Shown here: piece after piece, positions 57,116 to 64,000 of the stretch
Position numbering within the stretch: position 1 is the stretch's first letter
Layout of the letters: each line of letters begins with the position of its first letter
Assembly (NCBI RefSeq): GCF_009793335.1
Contig: NZ_WING01000003.1
Location: forward strand, 620,001 to 684,000
Length of the DNA stretch: 64,000 bases
Reading direction: 5' to 3'
DNA from: Actinomadura sp. J1-007
GTDB taxonomy: Bacteria > Actinomycetota > Actinomycetes > Streptosporangiales > Streptosporangiaceae
Position numbers and translations under genes: made by a program
Notes under the pieces: model-generated
What the model was told of the DNA's origin: nothing
The model's database searches: none
Seen by the model: the letters and a program-made list of their open reading frames with translations, nothing else

Positions 57116-57940
57116 ACACCGGGTGCGCGGGCGTCCAGCCGAGCCGTTCGCGCGCGTACCGGTTGCTCGCGCCGCGCGCCGCGCCGTCGCGGGGGCGTCC
57201 GACGCGGGAGGCGGGGGCGCGCCGACCGCCCGGCAGAACGCGGGGAGCCACTCCCGCGCGGCCAGCGGCTCGTCGTCGCAGACGTTCACGGGACCGGACG
57301 GCCAGCCGAGCGCGCGGACCGCGGCGTCGGCGGCGTCGTCCACGTGGACGAAGCTGCTGACGTCGCCGCCCGCGACCAGTTCCCCCGCCTTCGCCTTGGC
57401 GGCCATCAGCCCCCCGGGCGTGTACCAGGTGTCCGGCCCGTACAGCAGCCCGTAGCGCAGAACGACCCACTCGGGCAGTTCGCGGACCGCCGTCTCCAGC
57501 GCCGCGACGCCCTCGACCGTCGTCCGCCTGGGGGGCGCCGCGCCGAGGTCGAGCGGGGTCGCCTCGTCCGCCGGTCCGGGCCCCGGCTCGTACACCCACG
57601 CGATGCTCTGGGCCACGACGCGGCGGACGCCCGCGGCCTTGGCGGCGTCCACGAGGTTGCGCGTGCCGGTCCGGCGCATGTGGGCGTTCGCCGAGCTGTC
57701 GCCCCGGGCGAGGTCGGTGAGCTGGTGCATCACGGCGTCGGGCGCGGCTCCGGCGACGGCGCGGGCGAGCGCGCCCGCGTCGAACGCGTCCGCGCGGGCA
57801 GGCGTCGCGCCCGCCGCCTCCACGGCCGCCGCCCCCGCGTCGTCGCGTACCAGGGCGGTGACGCGGTGCCCGTCCGCCAGCAGCCGCGGAACGATCCGCC
57901 GCCCGAGGACGCCGGTCGCCCCGGCCAGGAACACGTGCAC
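57105..57940 (-). CDS. NAD-dependent epimerase/dehydratase-like protein, one apparent frameshift
   Basis: About 278 aa after correction. It has N-terminal Rossmann motif HVFLAGATGVLGRRIVPRLL, then HQLTDLARGD, RNLVDAAKAAGVRRVVAQS and the extended-SDR style VNVCDDEPLAAREWLPAFC. The frame breaks near 57196-57200. One added C gives APRDGAARGASNRYARERLGWTPAHP, and 836+1 is divisible by three. The conserved YxxxK of classic epimerases is not evident, so this is probably an atypical extended SDR acting as a reductase or regulator. GTG start at 57940, 2 bp after the cupin gene. Confidence 0.75.
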
Positions 57941-57942
57941 GG

Positions 57943-58358
57943 TCAGGCCCCCTTCACCGGACGCGGAGCGCGGCGGTCGCTGCGGGCCTCCAGCTCGTCC
58001 GCTCCGACGAGGGTGAGCATCGGCTCCCGGGGACGCCGATCATCACCACGACGAACCGGGTCCACGCGTCGGCCAGGTTGTTGGCCGCCTGGTAGTGGAT
58101 CACGTCGCCGCCGGGCTCCCAGAACGCCTCGCCGGCCCGGATGACCCGCTCCGGCTCGCCCTCCAGCTCGAAGACCATCTCGCCCTCGGTGAGGTAGCCG
58201 AACACGGGCCCGGAGTGCCGGTGCGGCGGCGTCCCCGCGTCGCCGGGCGGCAGCTCGACCGTCATCGTCATCACCTCCGCCCCCTCCGGCAGGAACGGCG
58301 GAACGAGGTGCAGCAGGGTCGTCAGGACGGTGTTCGAAACGTTCGTGTCGCTGGTCAT
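57943..58358 (-). CDS. Cupin-domain protein, one apparent frameshift near its end
   Basis: 138 aa after correction. Single cupin: TPPHRHSGPVFGYLTEGEMVFELEG carries the first metal-binding His motif (HRH...E), and DVIHYQAANN the second His. One added G near 58026-58032 replaces an odd Ser/Arg-rich tail by GVPGEPMLTLVGADELEARSDRR and moves the stop to 57943, just ahead of the epimerase gene (416+1 divisible by three). Similar small cupins often accompany such SDR genes. Function unknown. Confidence 0.75.
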
Positions 58359-58412
58359 GCCACGACGCTACGGCCCCACCGGACCAATCGCTTAGACCAC
58401 TTCACATCGTAT

Positions 58413-59666
58413 TCACTGGACCGGTCGAGCGATCCGGGACGCCTCCGCCTCACCGCCCGCCGGGGAGCGCTGCGGTGGGACGTCGCTGTGCAGCAGGGAG
58501 AAGAGGCGCTCCCAGCGGTCGAGCACCCGGTCGGGGCGGAACCGCTGCACCGAGCCGCGCGCCGCCGCGCCCATGCGGCGGCGCAGCTCGGCGTCGTCCA
58601 CCAGGCGGTCGAGCGCCGCGGCGAACGCGGCGGTGTCGCCGGGCCGCACCAGCAGGCCCGTCTCCCCGTCGTCGAGCAGCTCGCGCACGCCCGGCGCGCA
58701 GTCGAACGCGACCGTCGGCAGCCCGAACGCCATCGACTCCAGCACCGACATCGGGAACCCCTCGGCCCGCGACGGCAGCGCGAACACCGACGCCCCCGTC
58801 AGCGCGGCCTCCACGTCGGAGGTGACGCCCCGGAACTCGACCGATCCGGCGATGCCCGCCGCGTCGGCCTGCGCGCGCAACTCGTCCTCCTGGGGGCCGC
58901 CGCCGTACACGTGCAGGCTCCAGCCGCGGTGCCGGGCGTCGGCGCGTTCCCACGCCTCCAGCAGCAGCTCGTTGCCCTTCTCGCGCGACAGCCGCCCGAC
59001 GGACGCCACCACCGGCGAGCCGAGCGGCGCGGCGGCGCCGGGCGTCACCGAGCCGGGGGCGAGGAAGCCGGGCGCGACGTGCAGCGGGTTCGGCATGTGG
59101 TCGGCGTTGGTCATCCCGGCGCGCGCCCACGCGTCGGCGTCCTCGGCGGTGAGCGCGAGGAACCGGTCCGCGCCCGTGAAGTGCTCCTTCACCCTGCGGT
59201 GCCGGGACGAGGAGCGCGACGCCGCGTACGACTCGTGGCTCATCCCGACGACCTTCAGGCCGGTCGTGTCGGCGCTGCGTACCCACTCCATCGCCCAGAC
59301 CTGCGCGACGATCACGACCGCGCCCGGCTCCGCCCGCGCGAACAGTTCCGAGAGCCGGCCCGCGCCGCGCCGCACGCCGGCCGTGCGCCACAGGTCGCGC
59401 CCGCGCGCCGCGACGTTCAGCCGCTTGCGGAGCGTCCCGGCGCGCCAGGCGAGCGCGGGAGGCCGCCACTCGTCGTGCAGGACGACCTCGGTGAACGAGC
59501 CGTCCGGTTCGTACGGGTGGGGTTCGGGCGCGCGGGTCACGCCGACGAGCGTGACGCGGTGGCCGCGCGCGGCGAACAGGCCCGCGATGTGGCGGGCCCA
59601 CCGCTGGAGGCCGCCCATGCCGTCGATGTTGTTGCAGACGATGAACACGTCACGGGGTTCGGGCAC
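58413..59666 (-). CDS. Family 4 glycosyltransferase
   Basis: 417 aa GT-B enzyme. NIDGMGGLQRWARHIAG is the N-terminal acceptor-side glycine loop. The C-terminal donor domain has VVASVGRLSREKGNELLLEAW and ALPSRAEGFPMSVLESMAFGLPTVAFD with the EGFPxxxLE Glu motif. It transfers a sugar from a nucleotide donor to a wall or capsule polymer (family inference). It overlaps the upstream polymerase gene by 17 bp, so both probably work on the same polymer. Confidence 0.9.
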   Translation of the reverse strand: MPEPRDVFIVCNNIDGMGGLQRWARHIAGLFAARGHRVTLVGVTRAPEPHPYEPDGSFTEVVLHDEWRPPALAWRAGTLRKRLNVAARGRDLWRTAGVRRGAGRLSELFARAEPGAVVIVAQVWAMEWVRSADTTGLKVVGMSHESYAASRSSSRHRRVKEHFTGADRFLALTAEDADAWARAGMTNADHMPNPLHVAPGFLAPGSVTPGAAAPLGSPVVASVGRLSREKGNELLLEAWERADARHRGWSLHVYGGGPQEDELRAQADAAGIAGSVEFRGVTSDVEAALTGASVFALPSRAEGFPMSVLESMAFGLPTVAFDCAPGVRELLDDGETGLLVRPGDTAAFAAALDRLVDDAELRRRMGAAARGSVQRFRPDRVLDRWERLFSLLHSDVPPQRSPAGGEAEASRIARPVQ

Positions 59667-62592
59667 GTCCGGTCCTCCTGCTCTCGGTGCCGCCGTCCCG
59701 CGCGCGGCGGCGCCCGCCGGCGGCGCGGCCGTGCCCGCGGGCGGGCCGTTCGGGGAAGTAGCGGTCGACGATCGTGCGGGCGGCGGTCCCCCGGTCGTGC
59801 TCGCCGAACCGCGCGACGAACGCGCGGCGGCGCGCGGCGTGCGCCGGGGCGTCGGCCTCCAGCCGCGACAGCGCGGTGACCAGCTCGCCCTCGGTGCGGG
59901 TGATCGGTCCGGGGGCGTGCGCGGTGAGGTCGAAGTAGCCGGTGCCGAACGCCTCCTCGTCCGGCAGGTGGAACAGCATCGGCCGGTCGAGCAGCGCGTA
60001 GTCGAACATGATCGACGAATGGTCGGTGATCAGCGCGTCCGCGATCAGCAGCAGCGGCGTCACGTCCGGTACGGCGCCGACGTCGCGGATCGCGCAGCGG
60101 GCCGACGGCGGGAGGTCCGCGCCGCACAGGTAGTGGGGGCGGACCAGCAGGACCAGGTCCCGGCCGAGCTCGCGGGCGAACCGTTCGGGGTCGATCGGGA
60201 CCTGCGTCTCCCTGACCGGTCGCCCGTCCGGGCCCCGCCGGAACGTCGGCGCGTACAGCACGGCGCGGCGGCCGTCGTCTCCGAGGCGGAGGGTGCGGCG
60301 CAGCTCGTCCACCTCCGCGGCGAGTTCCGGGTCGCCGTCCACGCCGTTGACGAGCGGGTCGTTGCGCGGATAACCGGCGGCGAGCAGCTCGGAGCGGACG
60401 CCGAGGCCCCGCGCGAGGGTGCCGACGTCGTGGTCGGAGCGGACGAGGAAGCAGTCGTACCGGTCGACCATGCGGCGCAGCCGCGCCCGCTCCCCCTCCG
60501 CACCCTCCTTCAGGTGCTGCTGGTCGTACCCCATCGGCTTGAACGCCGAGCCGTGCCAGGTCTGGAGGTAGGTGGTCGCGCGCCGCTTGCGCAGGCCGTC
60601 CGGGAACCCCTGGTTGTCGATCCAGAACTCCGCGCGCGCCAGCGCCAGGTAGTAGGCCCACGATCCGCGCCGTACGAGCTCGGCGTCCTTCGGGAACCCC
60701 TTCGGCGACGCGGCGTACGACCAGATCGCCCGGACCGGCCGTCCCGAACGCCGCAGCTCCCGGTGGATGTACTTGGGGTTGTCGGCGTACCTCGTGCCGA
60801 GATGGCTCTCGAACACGACCGAGCCGGTACGGACCGGCAGCCGCGTCAGCACCCGGTTGAACAGCATGACCTTCGTCCCGCGTGACGTCAGGGCGCGGCG
60901 GGCGGTGTGCCGCGCCCGGCGGACGCGCCGCCAGGCGGAACGTCCCGCGCGCGAGCGGGCGGCGCGGTGCACCGCGGCCTGCGCGAGCCTGCTCAGCGGG
61001 CGCCGCCCTTCGAGGCGGAACGCGACGTGCCCCGCCTCGGTGACGTACGAGCGGAGCCCGTCGCCGGCGAGCCGCGTCAGCCGGGGCCGCACGGGCAGCA
61101 CGACGCCGTCCAGGCCGGGCGACTCCGGCCCCTCGCTCGGGCGGGTGACCATCTCCTGGCCGTCCGCCGAGATCCGCACCCGCAGGTCCCAGACCGGATC
61201 GGCGAACCCGAGCGGGCGGATCCGCCGCGCCGGGTCCAGGTCGGCGCTCCACGCGAGCCGGTCGCCCTCGTGCGCGACGTCCGCACGGACCGCGCCCGAA
61301 CGGGACGGGCGGCGCCGGTCGTAGAACTCGACCGTCCCGCGCAGCTCGGCTCCTTCGGCGACGCGCCCGAGCGGGTTGAGGACGCGCCCGGCGACGCGGG
61401 CGCGGCGGCCCCGCGCCTCCAGCTCCGTCACCGTGTTGGCCGGGCGCAGCTCGGCGAGCGGCCGGCGGTGGAACCCGAAGCCGGTGACGTCGAGCACGCG
61501 CCGCCCGACCGGCTCCAGCGGGCGGGCCCCGCCCCAGTAGATCCGCCCGCCGCGCTCCGCCAGCGCGGCGCGGATCTCCGGGCGCCTGCCGCGGCCGTAC
61601 TCGGCGGCGGCGAGGGCCCCCTCGCGGTCGCCCTCCCGCACCAGGTACGCGGCGATCGCGGGCATCGGGTTCGCGGCCTCGTACACGCGCGGGTCCAGCT
61701 CGGCCAGGTACCCGGCCGCCAGGTCGAGGAAGCCGTCCCGGTACTCCGGGTCGCGGTTGCGCAGCTCCCGCAGGTACAGCAGCAGGTCGTGGTTGACGAA
61801 CTTGGCGTCCTTGGCGAGCTTCAGCTCCCCCGCGCCGCGCTCGGCGAACAGCCCGTCGATGCGCCGGTGGATCTCCAGCCGGTCGGCGAAGTTGGCCAGC
61901 TCGGCGCGCCGGTTGGAGATCGACTGGGCGCCCTCGCGCCGTTCCACCAGCCAGTTGTAGACGCGGTGCGGGATCACGGCGGTACGGTCCGCGGCGAGGT
62001 ACGCCTCGGCGGTGAACAGCAGGTCCTCGTAGTGCAGCCGCTCCACGAAGCGCAGGCCGCGCCCCTCCAGGAACCCCCGCCGGTACGCCTTGTTGGTGGA
62101 CAGGGTGTCGTAGAGCATGTCGGGGTTGTCGCGGAGCGAGCCGTACACGGCGCGGCGCTCGTACAGCCACGGGTACCAGGGGCGCACCCGCCCGCTCCCC
62201 CGGTCCAGGTGGACGCGGGCGCACAGGCCCGAGACGAGGTCGGCGCCGGTCTCCTCGGCGGCCGACAGCAGATTGAGGCAGGCGTGCCGGTCCAGCAGGT
62301 CGTCGCTGTCGAGGAACATCACGTACCGGCCGCTGGAGCGCTCGACCCCGACGTTGCGCGGACGGCCGCAGCCCCCGGAGTTGACGGGGAGCCGCTCGGC
62401 GCGGACCCGGCCCGGGTGCTCGGCCGCGAGCCGTTCGGCCACGTCGCCCGTCCCGTCGGTGCTCGCGTCGTCCACCACGACCACCTCGACGCCCCCGAGG
62501 GACTGCCCGAGCGCCGAGCCCACCGCCCGGGGCAGCCGCCGCTCGTCGTTGTAGGCGATCACCACGACGCTGACATCCGGGCGCGCCCGCAT
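59650..62592 (-). CDS. GT2 glycosyltransferase fused to a TagF-like CDP-polyol glycerophosphotransferase
   Basis: About 980 aa. Residues 1-220 form a GT2 domain: VSVVVIAYNDERRLPRAVGSAL, VVVDDASTDGTGD and FLDSDD. A linker of ~350 residues follows. The C-terminal ~400 residues match the TagF/TarL polyol-phosphate polymerase fold: ESHLGTRYADNPKYIHREL, TWHGSAFKPMGYD with the conserved His, and ITDHSSIMFDYALLDRPMLFH. It probably builds a teichoic-acid-like polyol-phosphate wall polymer with sugar decoration. Start: ATG 62592 is preferred because GGAGG lies 8 nt upstream; ATG 62598 would be too close to it. A longer start is unsupported. Confidence 0.87.
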   Translation of the reverse strand: MRARPDVSVVVIAYNDERRLPRAVGSALGQSLGGVEVVVVDDASTDGTGDVAERLAAEHPGRVRAERLPVNSGGCGRPRNVGVERSSGRYVMFLDSDDLLDRHACLNLLSAAEETGADLVSGLCARVHLDRGSGRVRPWYPWLYERRAVYGSLRDNPDMLYDTLSTNKAYRRGFLEGRGLRFVERLHYEDLLFTAEAYLAADRTAVIPHRVYNWLVERREGAQSISNRRAELANFADRLEIHRRIDGLFAERGAGELKLAKDAKFVNHDLLLYLRELRNRDPEYRDGFLDLAAGYLAELDPRVYEAANPMPAIAAYLVREGDREGALAAAEYGRGRRPEIRAALAERGGRIYWGGARPLEPVGRRVLDVTGFGFHRRPLAELRPANTVTELEARGRRARVAGRVLNPLGRVAEGAELRGTVEFYDRRRPSRSGAVRADVAHEGDRLAWSADLDPARRIRPLGFADPVWDLRVRISADGQEMVTRPSEGPESPGLDGVVLPVRPRLTRLAGDGLRSYVTEAGHVAFRLEGRRPLSRLAQAAVHRAARSRAGRSAWRRVRRARHTARRALTSRGTKVMLFNRVLTRLPVRTGSVVFESHLGTRYADNPKYIHRELRRSGRPVRAIWSYAASPKGFPKDAELVRRGSWAYYLALARAEFWIDNQGFPDGLRKRRATTYLQTWHGSAFKPMGYDQQHLKEGAEGERARLRRMVDRYDCFLVRSDHDVGTLARGLGVRSELLAAGYPRNDPLVNGVDGDPELAAEVDELRRTLRLGDDGRRAVLYAPTFRRGPDGRPVRETQVPIDPERFARELGRDLVLLVRPHYLCGADLPPSARCAIRDVGAVPDVTPLLLIADALITDHSSIMFDYALLDRPMLFHLPDEEAFGTGYFDLTAHAPGPITRTEGELVTALSRLEADAPAHAARRRAFVARFGEHDRGTAARTIVDRYFPERPARGHGRAAGGRRRARDGGTESRRTGRARTP

Positions 62593-62742
62593 CGGCATCC
62601 CCTCCGCAAGTCCGGCGTACACCCGATCCCTTTCCAGGAACCGGCGGACGGCGCGGCAAGAGCACCCAAAACCTCTCAACGTTTGGCATTACCCGCCCTC
62701 ACCCGGGAAAGGGCGATGAACCAGTCAGAAGCCCTGAAACGC

Positions 62743-62778
62743 GGGAAGGCGCCCGGCGGGGGTGCCGGGCGCCTTCCC
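62743..62778. terminator. Strong hairpin terminator after the CHAP gene
   Basis: Perfect 15-bp arms gggaaggcgcccggc and gccgggcgccttccc with a 6-nt loop, 63 bp past the CHAP stop in the direction of transcription, before the polymerase promoter region. Confidence 0.7.
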
Positions 62779-62840
62779 TTGCGGGATTCCAGGATGGTTC
62801 GTGGGAATCGCTCCCGCGCGGTGCGCGGGGTTCGCCGGTC

Positions 62841-63605
62841 CTACTTGGCGTAGTCGGGGTAGCCGTAGCCGACCACCTGCGACTTGTCGCGGACCTTGCG
62901 CTGGACCTGGTTGTCGGTGTTGCCCTCGACCGTGCTGATCGTGCCGTCGCCGTTGTCCTTGGCGACGAGGCCGACGTGGTCGATGTCGTCGATGCCGCCG
63001 CGCGAGCCGTTCTGCCAGTCGAAGAACACGACCGCGCCGGGCCTGGCGGTGTGGCCCCAGCGGCCGTTGCGCTCCAGCCACTTGGCGTGCTCGACGGTGT
63101 AGGCGTCCCAGCCCATGTCCTTGACGCCGAGCTGGGCGCCGACCCAGGAGACGAACATGTTGCACCATTCGGCGCCGTTGTACTCGGAGACGCTGCCGCC
63201 GTCGCGGCGGGCGGTGCGCTCGGCGTTCGGGGTCGAGACGTACCAGCGGTGGTACTTGGTCTGGCCGCCCTTGCCCTCCTTGGTGCCGACCTGCTCCTCG
63301 GCCAGCTTGACCACGGCGGACGGCTTCACGCGGTGCGGTACGACCGCGTAGCCCTCCTTGCGGGCCTCGGCGAGCCGCGACAGCTTCTCGCCGCCCTTCT
63401 CCTTGGCGGAGGCGTCCTTTCCAGCGGCCTTCCCGGCGCTGGCGGGGGCCTTCGCGGCCTCGGCCGCGAGAGCGGGGGTCTCGGCGTTCGCGCTGAACGG
63501 GTTGATCAGGGCGAAACCGAGGGTTCCGGCGAGAACGGCGCCGACGCCGATGCCGATGGCGCGCTCTTCACTGGACAGGGGGTTGAAGCTCTTGAGCACG
63601 GGCAT
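62841..63605 (-). CDS. CHAP-domain peptidoglycan hydrolase, c-di-AMP riboswitch controlled
   Basis: 254 aa. A single N-terminal hydrophobic segment (IGIGVGAVLAGTLGFALI) with an Ala cleavage region suggests secretion. A basic/Ala-rich linker follows, then a CHAP amidase/endopeptidase domain: Cys in AEWCNMFVSWVG, His in IDHVGLVAKD and EGN in STVEGNTDNQV form the catalytic set. It would cut peptide bonds in peptidoglycan during growth or resuscitation. ATG 63605 is chosen because AAGGAG lies 9 nt upstream; a longer reading frame upstream runs through the riboswitch and is not translated. Confidence 0.9.
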   Translation of the reverse strand: MPVLKSFNPLSSEERAIGIGVGAVLAGTLGFALINPFSANAETPALAAEAAKAPASAGKAAGKDASAKEKGGEKLSRLAEARKEGYAVVPHRVKPSAVVKLAEEQVGTKEGKGGQTKYHRWYVSTPNAERTARRDGGSVSEYNGAEWCNMFVSWVGAQLGVKDMGWDAYTVEHAKWLERNGRWGHTARPGAVVFFDWQNGSRGGIDDIDHVGLVAKDNGDGTISTVEGNTDNQVQRKVRDKSQVVGYGYPDYAK

Positions 63606-63627
63606 GCAGAGAATCTCCTTGTCTCCC

Positions 63628-63775
63628 ATGACGCCTACCGGGTTAGCTGACGGATTCGGGCATGGAAGAGCCCTACGGCGCACGCGATGGAGCGCCGATT
63701 CACCCCAATGAACTGGGTCCCCGGCTCCCCGTCCCCCGCCGTGGCGGAGAACGCGGACTCGGCCTTGGTGCCGCA
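63628..63775 (-). ncRNA. c-di-AMP (ydaO/yuaA-type) riboswitch
   Basis: On the transcribed strand the leader shows the conserved blocks of this riboswitch in order: GGGGACGGGGAGCCGGGGAC with CCCA (63716-63740), GGGGTGAATC (63697-63706), TAGGGCTCTTCC, CCCGAATCCGTCAGCTAACC and CGGTAGGCG (63632-63651 for the last part). These blocks match the actinobacterial form found before rpf and wall-hydrolase genes. Ligand binding is expected to reduce expression of the downstream CHAP gene. Exact 5' boundary is approximate. Confidence 0.85.
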
Positions 63776-64000
63776 GGCGCGGCACCGGCTTTTTCGGATT
63801 GATCTCAGTGAGCTGGGCGCGGCGTGGATCGCTCGCGCGTCGCGGGCCACTTCGCCTCGCGACCTGCGGTCAACTGGATGACCGCGGCGGCGCATGGAAC
63901 GCGCCGCAGATTCGGGACAGAAGGTATCAACCTTCGCGCAAAATGCAAACCAGGCATCAAGGATGCCCTCGGGGACCTAAAGCCCCATCAAGAAACCTTC
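63776..64000 (-). promoter_or_regulatory. Promoter and leader upstream of the riboswitch
   Basis: A -35-like TTGCAT (63948-63943) and -10-like TACCTT (63926-63921) are separated by 16 bp on the reverse strand, giving a start near 63914 and a leader of about 300 nt that includes the riboswitch. A short inverted repeat GGCATC-aag-GATGCC lies at 63953-63967 upstream of the -35. I see no coding region in 63606-64000. Confidence 0.45.

Noticed and set aside
63606..63785. N-terminal extension of the CHAP protein through the leader
   Set aside because: This stretch matches the c-di-AMP riboswitch, and the ATG at 63605 has a good ribosome site.

Overview
This is about 64 kb of very GC-rich DNA. Codon third positions are strongly G/C, and GTG and TTG starts and 4-bp ATGA/GTGA gene overlaps are common. 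The gene content (eukaryotic-like Ser/Thr kinase, DUF574-type methyltransferase, MmyB-type XRE regulator, KstR2 steroid regulon, actinobacterial type c-di-AMP riboswitch) points to an actinomycete chromosome. A Streptosporangiales/Thermomonosporaceae-like host is my inference only. I saw no tRNA, rRNA, insertion sequence, phage gene or CRISPR array.

Layout. 0-5.3 kb: a partial conserved protein coupled to an SF1 (Upf1-like) helicase, a convergent ABC ATPase, a small CxxC protein and a hotdog-like protein. 5.4-10.4 kb: a coiled-coil protein and a MarR regulator divergent from a two-gene ABC exporter. 10.4-17.2 kb: a proline iminopeptidase, the large DEAH helicase HrpA, and a membrane Ser/Thr kinase carrying an extracellular lytic-transglycosylase-like domain. 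17.2-22.4 kb: the first half of the steroid C/D-ring (HIP/IPD) pathway, two SDRs divergent from echA20-ipdA-ipdB-ipdC. 22.4-29.4 kb: a P450, a methyltransferase, an aldo-keto reductase and quinone-oxidoreductase pair, a ribbon-helix-helix/ClpN protein, an XRE regulator and an alpha/beta hydrolase. 29.5-33.1 kb: a BtuF/BtuC/BtuD-like importer. 33.2-37.7 kb: a CaiB CoA-transferase, two acyl-CoA dehydrogenases and an FCD GntR regulator. 37.8-39.0 kb: a class C beta-lactamase-fold serine hydrolase. 39.0-45.7 kb: a glycerol locus with IclR/GylR regulator, glpF-glpK-glpD and a second glpK. 45.8-47.4 kb: a GT-C type membrane protein. 47.4-49.4 kb: a MaoC-like hydratase with a CaiB transferase. 49.4-51.6 kb: a Tat-exported phospholipase C. 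51.7-55.6 kb: the second half of the HIP pathway, fadE30-ipdF-kstR2-fadA6. 55.7-58.4 kb: a MocR regulator, an epimerase-like protein and a cupin. 58.4-62.6 kb: a GT4 and a GT2-TagF-like polymerase. 62.8-64.0 kb: a CHAP hydrolase under a c-di-AMP riboswitch.

How it fits together. The two HIP clusters lie about 30 kb apart but share an almost identical operator, so one KstR2 probably controls both. The glycerol locus has two matching perfect palindromes, one beside each divergent start. Several CoA-metabolism units (33-37 and 47-49 kb, and perhaps the P450) share a TCATAT-containing upstream motif that the GntR protein may read.

Quality warning. At least eleven places in nine otherwise intact genes, including hrpA twice, show an apparent single-base deletion in a G/C-rich stretch, usually a homopolymer run. 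In each gene, adding back the implied base(s) restores a length divisible by three and a continuous family-like protein. This looks more like residual assembly error than gene decay. I annotate these genes as single coding regions and note each site.
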